Shown: positions 1-10,129 of the stretch, one piece after another
Layout: every line of letters starts with the position of its first letter
Position numbering within the stretch: position 1 is the first letter of the stretch
Source: Ulva prolifera
Lineage: Eukaryota > Chlorophyta > Ulvophyceae > Ulvales > Ulvaceae
Reading direction: 5' to 3'
Length of the DNA stretch: 64,000 nt
Assembly: GCA_023078555.1 (NCBI GenBank)
Contig: CM041199.1
Span: forward strand, 6,019,315 to 6,083,314
Notes under the pieces: generated by a model
Told to the model about the DNA's origin: nothing
The model's database searches: none
Seen by the model: only the letters and a program-made list of their open reading frames with translations
Program-made: the position numbers and the translations under genes

Positions 1-552
1 ACAATTGATTCGCTTGTTAGGAACTCTGTGTTGCCGGCGTTGTCAGGAGTCTACATGCAATAAGCAAAGCGTGTGCAGCATGTCACATCAACAACGAATC
101 TCTTGCATATCAAGCTTGAGTCATTCTGTGATCCGTTGATCAGGCCATTTTCTGACTTGACCTGAGCGTCATCTGGAATACAAACTGTACACTCAAGCCA
201 TACATCATTTCACAGCGGTGATTTACCGAAGCCTGGTTCGCCAATCTGCATTGATTCTGTGCTGATGGCATATGAGTCATAAGATATGACTGCAGTCACA
301 AGAGTCTCAGGGGAGCTCCCGAACACCGCGAGCATGCTGGCCGCAAAAGGCCAGCAGAAACGGTGAGGTACAATCCCATAAACACATCGCCATCACTGAA
401 TGCATTCACATGCAGCGTGTCAACACAGCTGCAACATCTGAGGCCGCTTTCTTGGCCACCATGCGCGACCAGGCTCCAAGAGGCGCCACCACAGGCGCCC
501 CTTTACGGCTGTGCTGCGGCCACTGTTTCAGGCCGCGAGTGCGTTCTGAATC
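1..552. other. Spacer at left edge, no gene seen
   Basis: No convincing coding exon is visible on either strand; the reading frames here are short and show no family motif. The right part should hold the 3' untranslated region of the minus-strand peptidase gene that ends at 553. No clear TGTAA-type polyadenylation signal was found on the minus strand. Confidence 0.5.
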
Positions 553-3043
553 TTAAGGGCTGAAGCGGCGCGAGATCTGGTCAAACTTGGGCATGACCGC
601 CTGGTCGCCAACAAGCACGCCGGAGGGCTTGCTTGACAGGAGCGACTCTGCAAACTTCTTAACAGCAGCCACGTCGACAGCCTGCACATACAGATGACGT
701 CATCAGTGCTCACATCTGCAACGCCAGCCGTGTATCTCAGAGATACACAACCTGCAGCCTGCAATACAGACGCAGATCATGGAGCCCCCACTAATCCGGC
801 ATGGTGATGCCAACATGACCAGCTGACCCGTGCAATACAAAAAAAACACGTATAAAGCATGCTCTATGCTGGCATACCCTGGACCTTCAGTGCAGCCATG
901 GACATGCCACGCCCAAATACACACATCGCCTATACACCAGCCAGCCGGCCGATAGCTGCTTACCAAACACCCACAGTGTTCGTCGAGTGAGGGTACAATG
1001 CATGCCTAGGATATCGGCAGCGCCTACTGGCGCATCCAACAGGGGCCACAAGACGAACACCTCTCAATCCTCCTTCAATCAAAGTAACGATCATGTTCCT
1101 CCTCCATGCACGTCGACAGCTCTACGCATGTTGCATGTCCCTGAAAAAAAAAAAAGGGGGGAGGCGCACGGCGAGGTCGGCGCGGAAGTCGGCGACGGTC
1201 ATGCGGCCGCCGTACGTGTGCAGCTGGCGCGCGATGTCCTCGCTCACGACGCTCGGCACCTCCAGCGCCGCAAGCACGCTGCTCTCGCACGCCGCCTTGG
1301 CGCGCTCCAGCTCCTCCGACGTCACGCCGGCCGCCATGCCCTCGAGCTCCCTGCACGCGCAAGCACTCTTGCGCCACCATGCATGTGTGCCGCCCGAGAA
1401 CTGTGTGGGCCTCTGGAACGATGCCTGTCCTAAGACACCGTAACGGGGGCGGCAAGCAGCGGCACGGCCGGAGCTGTAGGCGGAGGCACCGCGTTGTGTG
1501 CGGCATCCATCAGTGCTCATGTCACAAGTGCCGCGGCAGCATTTGCATGACGGTGTGCAAATGCAGAGGGTGTTGGATGCAAGGAACAACGTGCGGCAGG
1601 GGCAGGGGGGGTGTGACACATTATAAGATCTCGGGCCATCGCACGGCAGAGCACAAAAGCATACTGCCAGCCACAGGGGCCGGCAGCAGAGGCAGGTGGA
1701 AGGGGGGGGCGCACTTGCAGAGGATGTCAGCGAGGTCAGCGCCGCGGGCGACAAAGGGCGTGGACATGAGGATGCCGAACAGGCCGGTGTCCTCGAAGGT
1801 GTTGTTGTACACCGTGCAGTTGTTGATCCAGCCGTTGCGGGTGAGGACGTTGCGGTAGAGGCGCGAGTGCATGCCCTTGCCCGGGCCGCCCGACGAAAAG
1901 TCAGAGCCGCCGCCGAGCAGGTAGCCCATCTGCACCGCGGCCGCCCGTGACATGCAGCCCATACGCAGAATCGCAGCATGCCTCTGGGGCTGCAGTGATT
2001 CCGATGACCACCAGAAACCATACGTGGCGATACGTCTGCCACCAAGCGCAAGGCAAACTGAGCACATGGCGTGAACTAGTCCATGAAAGTGGATTCAGGT
2101 GCCGATAAGTTTACAAATTCGTTCCGTTCCGAACGCCAGGACGGTACTGCCTAAAGCCAAAAGCCCATTCGGCAGCTGAGACCGCACAGGTGACGCTGGG
2201 GAACAAACTGCACACATCCCTCTGTAGGACAGCTCAGGGCCATGGACGGTGTGCAGAGGCATGTTCATATACATGGAGGCTTCGTGCCATGCCCGGGCAG
2301 GTGGGGGTGCCACAACACATGCCGTGACACCTTCGGTGGCGCGCAGCAAACAGGCACAGGAACGTGGACATCCTTGCAGAAGCACAGCAGAGTAACAGCT
2401 GCTCTTGATACAGGCCTCCCCACTGGGAGCTAGAGGGCCTGCCTGACATGTGCGCACCCTAGCATACCATGCATCTGATGTCTGTGACTCACCACCTTGA
2501 CAGTCCCCGCCATGATGGAGCTAACAGACTAGGCTGAGTCATACACCACAGACCGCGCCCCTCACCACAAGTATGCTGACCGCAGTGATAGCAAGAGACG
2601 GCAGGCCAGGGGAGCAGGGGCCTTGCAGGGCCTGGGGCAGCAGGGGAGGGGAGGGGGGGCTCACCACGGTGGACAGCATCGCCTGCTTCATGTCGGACCA
2701 GCCCGCCGACTCAAAGGCCACGACGGCCGTGCACGACGCGGTGCTGTGCTCGCTGCTGCCGCCGCCGACGTACATGCTGGGGGACGGGGCGATCTTCGAG
2801 CCAGTCGGGAGGTCCCCGAGGAACTCATCCGAGAGGCCCTTGGCCATCGCGTCCGGCATGCCAGCAGCGGACACGATGACGTTAGACGCGGTCACGTGCT
2901 GCACGGCAGTAGGTGCGCGTTGCGGTGGAGGCTTGGAGGGCTGACTTGCAGTGCAGCAGCCAGGATGTGGGGCTGTGTGCACATGCATGCGATGCGGTCA
3001 GTTGCCGGTGCCCGCCCCACATCGGCTCTGTGAGGGCTGGGAG

Positions 3044-3074
<31 letters not shown>

Positions 3075-4917
3075 AGGGTGGGGAGAGAGGCACATCCAGC
3101 ATGACCACCATCTGCGGATGCTAGGCGCACCGCTGTGCCGCAACTGCAGTGCATGCAGGTTGCACCTTTTGTGTCCAGTGTCTGTGATGCTTGCTCTCGC
3201 TCTGCCATTATCGCTAACCTAGTGCATGAGCGTAGTTGCTCGCACTCTGCAGGTGTGAGAGGCAGGAAAATGCAGATTGTAAGAACACGTGATTGGATTC
3301 GACGCAGTCGTACCAAAGCTGATGCGCAATGGCTGATTCTGGCAGTATCACTGCCACATTGCAGTGCGAGGACGGCTCGCAGCCAGGAACAGCTCATGCA
3401 TGATCTCGGCAGCCACAATGAAAAGGTGGAAGGCATCACCGAACCTTCCACCCACATCACCAGTGGATGCTGATCAGCTCATGGACAGCCAATTATCGTG
3501 CCTGGTCGCTGAACCTTGCTCCGGCTCAAAAAATCTGGACTCAAGCGCCAGTGACGCTGCACGATTTAACATTTATGCCGAGAGAAGGCCGGGCTCGTAC
3601 ATCAGCGTGGAAGTCAGCAAGGACTTCAGCGGAGATGGGCATGCCAGACCAGAAGGACGGCCGTGCGAGGCTGCCAGAGTAAGCGACGCTGACGACGCCC
3701 TCGCTTGCGATGAAGGCTGGGTCCCGTGTGAGCTCGTTGTTGGCCTGGCTGATGCGGGCAGCCTGCTCCTCGAGGATGTGTGGCAGCAGGGAAGGCTTTG
3801 CGACGCTGTCAAACAGCAGCTCGGCTGCAGCTGCTGCATTGTCTCGCGGCACCTACAGATGCATGAAAGATATGCACGATGGGAAGGTGTGGGCAAATCC
3901 CGTGAGCGGAGAAGCGTGCTCCAGGCTGCAGCTAGTGGATCCAGAGGGCACAGGCATCCTATCCACAGCTGACAGAATAAAGCGCTACTTGTTCCGCGGC
4001 ACTCTCAGGAACAGCATGGATCGGTGGCAGTGTGTTCAGCGTCTTCCACCGCCGCATGTTCTGTCAGTGGTGTTCCTTGACCAGCACTTGCGCAGCCTGT
4101 GAAGAGATACCCAAGGATCTCTGCACAGTGTGAGCCAGGCTGCGAATGCCAACGGTCAACAACTTGAGACGTGCACGTACCGTAGCGAAGAAGACGAGGG
4201 ACTCGCGGGTTGAAAGGGAGGAAAGCGACACGCCGTAGTTCTCTGCCTGCACAAACCGCGTTGCATTGCAGTCGAGCTCAGATGCCAATGCTTGTGACGC
4301 TATCTGCTACGCCACATTTAGATAGACACACACCTGTCTGACTGTCGCAAAATGCGTCCTGCTAGTTGTTCCTTTGAAGATCATAGACTCCAGGAGCTGA
4401 GATGCACCTGCTCACGCATGAAGGTGTGACTGTACCCACAAACAGCGAGGCCCAGGCTTTGTCAGACGCATGCCGCAGCGATGATATGATGGGGACAGGA
4501 ACAAACCTTCACAGTGTGCATCTTCGTACGAGCTGCCAGCGTTGACAAGGACGGCGACAGAAGCTAGCGGATTCTGCAGCACAGCACAAAATCAGCCATG
4601 CACAACACGGCGCTCGCCCGTCCCCATGACCACACCCCTGGAGGACCAACCTGTACGTCCTGGCATCCGACTCGGAGTCCATTGGATAGTGTGCTGACCG
4701 TTGTCGGGGGCTCAGAGGTCGCAGGTGGGGATGCCTTGACCTGCTCATAGTCCGATAGCGGGATGTCTAGCGAGGGAGCAACAGCCTTCTTCGAGCCAAA
4801 AGATAGTAGTCCAGATGAAGCAGCTGATGGGGCTGGCACAGATGCCGTCGCGGAGGATGACGACAGCGTCCTCACCGCCTGGCCGAGTTGCCACAGCGCT
4901 TGCTTGGACCGAGTCAT
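553..4917 (-). CDS. Mitochondrial processing peptidase, alpha subunit
   Basis: Non-catalytic partner of the matrix peptidase that removes presequences from imported mitochondrial proteins (in plants also a core protein of complex III). Nine exons, in order: 4917-4651, 4573-4507, 4407-4334, 4303-4181, 3852-3601, 2898-2665, 1929-1715, 1350-1170, 681-553. They splice in frame to 513 residues, close to the usual plant length of about 500. Residues 1 to about 40 form a Ser/Ala/Arg-rich targeting peptide. The TTVSTLSNGLRV entry strand follows, then SQLLESMIFKGT, where the beta subunit would carry HxxEH; that zinc motif is absent, as expected for alpha. The diagnostic substrate-binding glycine loop GGGSDFSSGGPGKG is at about 345-358. 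The start is the first ATG that gives a compact presequence; an upstream in-frame ATG at 5001 would add 28 residues. The gene is divergent from the YIPF-like gene at 5670. Third-position GC rises toward the 3' exons. Confidence 0.93.
3044..3074. repeat. Homopolymer C run, 31 nt
   Basis: An uninterrupted run of 31 C on the plus strand lies in the intron between exons 5 and 6 of the peptidase gene. Such runs are prone to slippage and to assembly error. Confidence 0.9.
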
Positions 4918-5669
4918 GTTGACAAAACTACGGGAAACATGATGCCGCCCTGCCTCGTCTTCGGGGCTTAAGGGCGTCGCAGCAGCAGCGCATGCCTGCA
5001 ATCGACCGGCTGAAGCACTTGCTGCCGCGTTAACTAGGACACTTTGCTAGGAGAACGCCGGACATTGGTATAAGCCCATCACAGCAATGCCGAGCAGTTC
5101 CGGGACCAGTACCATGAGCATCTTGACTGATTTTGTACTACTTCATCAGCCCCTCGTGACAATCCTGCATATTTGCATGGCGACAGGAAGCTATGCCAAG
5201 CTCAATCGTGTGCAACGGGCATTCGTGACCCCTTCTCACGCGCAACAACATGTTGAACTACTTGGATAGGACTTAGTGTCTGATATTCGATTTCATACAC
5301 TGCGCTTGTCCTCGGCGAGCCTACATTCTCTTTACGCTCCTTGCATAGATGGCCGTACGCTTTTGTCGCATGTTTGGGCCATGCACGCGATCAATGCTGT
5401 TGTTAGGAATAATGCGTAGCAATTTCGCAAGGGCCGGAGAGGGGGTGATCATGCTTGCAGGATCCGCAAGGAACCAACGTTTTCCACAATGATGTGATTG
5501 GTCAATCCCTGGGAGAGCAGGCTGACGCCAAAGCAGACACGCCCGCAGAGCCTTGGGACGTTCCTTTGGGAGCCTCCGCTGCAGGGGCTGCAGGATCCGC
5601 TCCAGCATACCTGCAAGTGCGTTCAGATGGCAGCTAATCGCATTTGTTGTCATCACACAGGCTCCGCAA
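4918..5669. promoter_or_regulatory. Divergent intergenic region with two presumed promoters
   Basis: About 750 bases separate the start codons of the minus-strand peptidase gene and the plus-strand YIPF-like gene, so both promoters and 5' untranslated regions should lie here. No clear TATA element or other motif stands out. An AG at 5659-5660 shortly before the YIPF start could be the acceptor of a 5' untranslated intron. Confidence 0.4.
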
Positions 5670-7731
5670 ATGACGTACTCACGCTTTGTGCAGTCAGATT
5701 CGGTGACACCAAACACCTCCGACAGAGAAGAAGTGCAAATCGATTTCGTCGCTACCAGCACAGCTGGGGAGAGGAACTACCAAGCAGCGACAGAGCGAGC
5801 TGTGCCATTTGGTGCTGGTGGCCCATCAAGCCAGAACAATCCGGGAAAGACCAACATATTTCAGTTGGCCCATTACCAACAATATTTCAACGTCGACACC
5901 AGCGTGCGATCCTTGCATCAGCCTGTCCTCATGCAAGTACATGGGACACAATGCTTGCTGCTGGCATGCTCGAGTCTGCACAGGTCCCCGGTTGCTGGCA
6001 TAGCTCAGAGTCCGAGTCTGTCTCGCAACATGGCAGATCTGCTGATCAAGTTGTCGTTCTATTGCGTTAAGCAACTGTGTCATGCTTGTACACTGTTCCA
6101 TGTATTCATGTCAAGCTGCTGCTCTTAGTATGCACAAACAAGCTGCTAATACGACAGGACGCCCACGCCGACAGTCCTGCAACTTCCGGGTGACAGTGCC
6201 TCACCACCGCTTGCAGGCACATCATGATCTGGGAGCCAGCGCAGGCATGAATCAGTGTCCTTTTCTCCCCAGCAATCCAGTGTTGCCAACGTTCTGTAGA
6301 GATTAGAGACCAGGAAACTTGACGGCTTCGTGTGGACGGTCGCCTGTTACATTGTAGTCTGATGTATTCTGGCGACTCAGCTGGAGTGTATGTGAGCCGC
6401 TCCTTGCGTTGGTGCTGGTGGTTGTTCGCTTTGTGTTTTGTGCTCTGCCACACACAGCCCCAAGACCTTCTGATTTGTTGGTGTTACATGTGAGCACACA
6501 AATGCAGGATGTCCTCAAGCGCATCCTCGGCGCTCTCATCTTCCGGAAAGACCTCTTTGCTGAGGTCGAAGCCTCCCCGGATCTCTATGGCCCGTTCTGG
6601 CTGTCAACGACCGCCGTGTTCCTGATGGCTATGATCTCCAATGCCCTCGAATGGATATCTGATGGAGAGGCATGGGAGGGCGACCTGAAGAAGATTGCCT
6701 ATGGAGCCACCATTCTGTACAGCTACGTGTTTGGGGGAGGCTTCCTGCTGTGGGTGTGGCTGAAGGTCATCTCACTGGCGCAAATCTCCCTGACGGCCCT
6801 ATGGTGTATCTACGGTGTGGCCTCTGCTGTCTGCTGCTGCTGTTGCTGTTTTTGGCCCGGAATGGTCATACCAGCTCCTGAGTGTGTGCATGGATGCACT
6901 GACACTGGTCGCAATGCAAGCAACGATCTGCATGCTGGAGTCTGCATCTTCTTTGGAGTCCGTGTGACAAAATTGACGTCTCGATCATCTGGTAAAATTT
7001 CACATATTATTCTGAATTTAAAAGATAGCAACACAATTATCAATTGCACTGTGATTTATCAGCGGATGCAGTGGTTGATGTGGCCATCGGGTTCTGCTGT
7101 GGCATGCTGATGCCTACTCTACATCGTAGTTCTACATGCCCTGCCATCTGCTCCCCAGCAGCAAGGTCATCATCTCGTAGCTCCGCATATGCAATCAGAA
7201 GAACAGCTCCACTGCACACTGCCTTCCAAGCTGTCTTCTAGCTGTCGCAGATGATCTTGTACGGGCCAGGATGTGGCCTCTGCAAGCAGACATCGTATCA
7301 CCCTAGATAGATTGCCATATAGCAAAGAAATATCTTATGTTGGCATGTGTGCTGGACCTGTGCAGATTATGCAGCATGTGTCCAGTGCGCTTGATGGCTG
7401 GGAAGGCAATTGGGGTGTTATGATTAGCCCGGACACACATAGCCGGTGACGCCTCGGGGGCTGATGTGCAGGATACAGCATGGCAATCTGGCTTCCAGTC
7501 ACACTCATCGCAATCTTCCCAAAGGCGCTCTTCCTGTGGGCGCTGTGTCTCGGGGCGTCGCTTTACTCTGGCGTCTTCCTGGTTCTGAATCTGAAGCAGC
7601 CTATTCAGGAGAGCCTGATGCCATCACGGCAGGTCCTGACACTCGGTGCCATATTCGCTGTACACCAGCTCGTAGCTGTCCTGCTGAGAATTTATGTGTT
7701 TACCTATAGCCTCCCTGCTGAGGCGCAATGA
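5670..7731 (+). CDS. Yip1-domain Golgi membrane protein, YIPF1/YIPF2 type
   Basis: Polytopic membrane protein of the Yip1 family, which works with Rab GTPases in ER-Golgi and Golgi trafficking. Three exons, 5670-5903, 6508-6814 and 7472-7731, splice in frame to 266 residues. The cytosolic N-terminus ends in HYQQYFNVDT, the counterpart of the EYYQ.YFDVDT motif of YIPF1/2. Exon 2 carries the family hallmark DLYGPFW before the first membrane segment and ends in ALWCIYG. Exon 3 restores GYS and encodes the last membrane helices, ending YVFTYSLPAEAQ. At least four hydrophobic segments are visible. A TGTAA at 7769-7773, the usual green algal polyadenylation signal, lies 38 nt past the stop. Third-position GC stays moderate throughout, unlike most neighbours. 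Its last exon was partly duplicated downstream (9228-9585). Confidence 0.88.
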
Positions 7732-8820
7732 TCGATGCTAGCGCTGAATGGCTGCCAGGCGCTGCTGCTGTAATATGAGTGACACACGGAATAGACCGAA
7801 ATGTCGCAATGCTCAAGTGTGATGTATTCTTTTTTAGCCTAAGCTCACTGTACACTTGCAAGCTTCGATATGCAATCTTGTCAGCCATGTGGACCCAGAG
7901 CAGGCGGATGTAGAGTTCAACAAGCCTATCAACCCATGTTTCAGACCTCTGTGATTGCACAATGCTTTCACTCTCCAGAGAGTCTCCCTCCCCGACAATG
8001 GACATAACTTGTCACGGTTCCATGCAGCAGCAACGCTGCTACGTCATAACCGCACTTTTTGGCCAGACACACGCGAACCGTCCCTTCGTTTTACTGCGCA
8101 GGGGCTCTTTTGCACTATATTGCAGTCACAATTATCCGCTGCTGCCAGAGCGTTCCCCATTACAAGCTCTGTTTACAAGCAATGTTGGGAAGTAGTGACT
8201 TCCTGCACACAGCAGATCTGCGATTTCCAGCCGTATCATGGGTTCGCAGGCAATCCCCCAGCAACCAGTCAAGCAGTTCCGAAGCGTGCCCCCTGCCCTA
8301 GCAGACAGACCTCACCAGCACGTAGGCGTGATGACATAGCCATGTGACATGGTCCATGTCTCAAGTTTGCTGCATCTTGCTCGCCTCTAAAAGCACACCA
8401 ATGTGATCGAGCCATAGGCATGCAAATTTGCAGAGGCCGCCACACACTTGCCATTCAGGTATCTCATTCCACCCCTTACACACCTTCTCCAAGCACCATG
8501 CGATCAGATGACATCAGCAAGCACCACGCGCAGGTTATGGGGCTCCCACAATTATGCGCAGCACCTCCCCAGCTCTACGCTCCACTCCTGTCACGGCCTA
8601 ACCAAAACCACCGGCATACATCTACTGTAGAGCCATCTATCCCCAGGTCGTTTTCAAATGACGCACATAACTTCCAACATTTTCAAGCATCCAAAGACAT
8701 CATCACAATCCACACATGAGCCCCGCATTGTGCATGGGATACCACCAAAGAAAGCAGGGACGTCTCGGATCTCGGCTGCTTGATGACATCCGCGCCTAGG
8801 TGAAAGAGCTCTTTCACCAT
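7732..8820. other. Spacer with copy 1 of the array's 3'-flank repeat
   Basis: No gene is seen. The first half holds the YIPF-like 3' untranslated region. From about 8274 to 8760 the sequence matches 14141-14660 closely (for example GTGACATGGTCCATGTCTCA in both) and matches 9650-10129 more distantly. This is the 3' flank of each member of the paralogue array that follows. Confidence 0.6.
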
Positions 8821-9120
8821 TTAGATCATAGCGGACAGCGAGCAAGCGCACACGAGCGCCACGAAGCACGCAAACCCAACGGCCGCATGTGCCGTGTCTG
8901 CCCCCGGGTCGTTCATGCCGTCCAGGACGTCCGGGGTGGCGGGGGCGACGTTCAGGGCCCCAGGTGGCGGGGGCGGCATGGGCGGCCGCGGTGGCGGCGG
9001 TGGGGGCGGTGGTACACGTGTGATCTGGGGGACCAGCACCTTGGGCGCCTGCGGGGTGCCGAGCAGCCCCACCTGCGGCAGCATCTGCGATACGATCCAG
9101 TCGGCCGAGTCACCCTCGCA
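8821..9120 (-). pseudogene. Copy D: isolated 3' exon of the GPI-type paralogue family
   Basis: This is the C-terminal half of the last exon of the array family: the WIVSQMLPQVG strand, a proline run, the spacer GALNV..ATPDVLDGMNDPGA, and the hydrophobic tail ending SLSAMI. Similarity to copies B and C stops abruptly near 9120, so the upstream exons and the 5' part of this exon are missing. The reading frame ends three codons earlier than in B and C. The tail (HAAVGFACFVALVCACSLSAMI) is closer to copy B than to its neighbour C. No signal peptide or start is available, so this is a gene fragment rather than a gene. Confidence 0.8.
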
Positions 9121-9227
9121 CCTACCCCACAGATACTGCTGACGCGACCAACCTCCGCATCGGAACCATCACTCGAATGCCACTGCCTCGAAGCTCGTGC
9201 TTTTCGCATCGTATCGCCTCAGTAGCA

Positions 9228-9585
9228 ATGCAATATAGCAAAGAAGAACGTGTTGTTGCCATCTGTATGCGAGCTGTACAGATTGTGCAGCATGTGTTCA
9301 GTACGCTTGATGGCTGAGGAGGCTATCATTTCGCCCAGACTAGCTGGTGACACCTCGGGGGCGGATGTGCAGGATACAGCATGGCAATCTGGCTTCCAGT
9401 CACACTCATCGCAATCTTCCTACCGGTGCTCTTCCTGTGGGGACTGTGTTCCGGGGCGTCGCTTTACTAGTACTCTGGCGTCTTCCTGGTTCTGAACCTG
9501 AAGCAGCTTTTTCAGGAGAGCCTGATGCCGTCACGGCAGGTCCTGACACTCAATGCCATATTCGCTTCACACCAATCAACCCTGC
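9228..9585 (+). pseudogene. Broken duplicate of the YIPF-like last exon
   Basis: The segment repeats about 7310-7690: the 3' end of YIPF intron 2, its acceptor, and most of exon 3 starting at 9373. The protein sequence GYSMAIWLPVTLIAIF is retained. A six-base insertion brings an in-frame TAG at 9468-9470 within the exon, and similarity is lost near 9585 before the normal stop. No exon 1 or exon 2 equivalent is present. It sits directly between copies D and C of the paralogue array, so YIPF sequence was carried along when the array expanded. Confidence 0.88.
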
Positions 9586-10129
9586 TAGGATCCATGACCA
9601 TCCCTTTTATAAGCCAGCCACTGACGCAAAGTCTCAATTTCCTTGTGGTGACACAGCCACATGCAAAGTATGACGCAGCTTGGTCGTCTCCAAAAGCTTC
9701 ACTCCAATGTGATCAGGCCAAAAGCATGCGTGTACATATACTGTGAAGGCCACGGATTAGACATCCGACCATCTTGTACTGCCTGTTACACACCTTCTCC
9801 ACGTACAACTACGATCAGATGACATCAGGATCCAGTCGACGGCAACGGCACCTGGCGCAGGTCTTGGGGCTCCCGCCAGCTCAGCACCTCCCAAGCTCTA
9901 TGCTCCACCCCTCGACACAACGGTCGAGACACAATGACCGTACAGCCGTCCATCCCAGGTCAAGTCGTTTCCAGAAGCACCACATACGTTCCAAAAAGCC
10001 GCAAACATCCACCGTCATCATCCTAACCCAGACCTGAGCGCCACGCGGTGTCTGGAGTACCAATGACGAAAAAAGCAGAAGGAAATAGTGACACCCAGGA
10101 GCGCGGCAGCTGCCTGATGACATCCGCGC
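9586..10129. repeat. Copy 2 of the array's 3'-flank repeat
   Basis: From about 9650 this is a diverged relative of 8274-8760 and 14141-14660. Shared blocks include the CTCCAATGTGATCA region and the 'cacaccttctcc' to 'gatgacatca' stretch. It forms the 3' flank of copy C. No coding potential is seen. Confidence 0.6.

Noticed and set aside
8821-9084. Copy D as a functional gene
   Set aside because: No start, no signal peptide, no upstream exons; homology stops mid-exon.
9347-9673. 108-codon plus-strand frame as a new gene
   Set aside because: It is an out-of-frame reading of the duplicated YIPF exon, whose true frame is interrupted by a stop.
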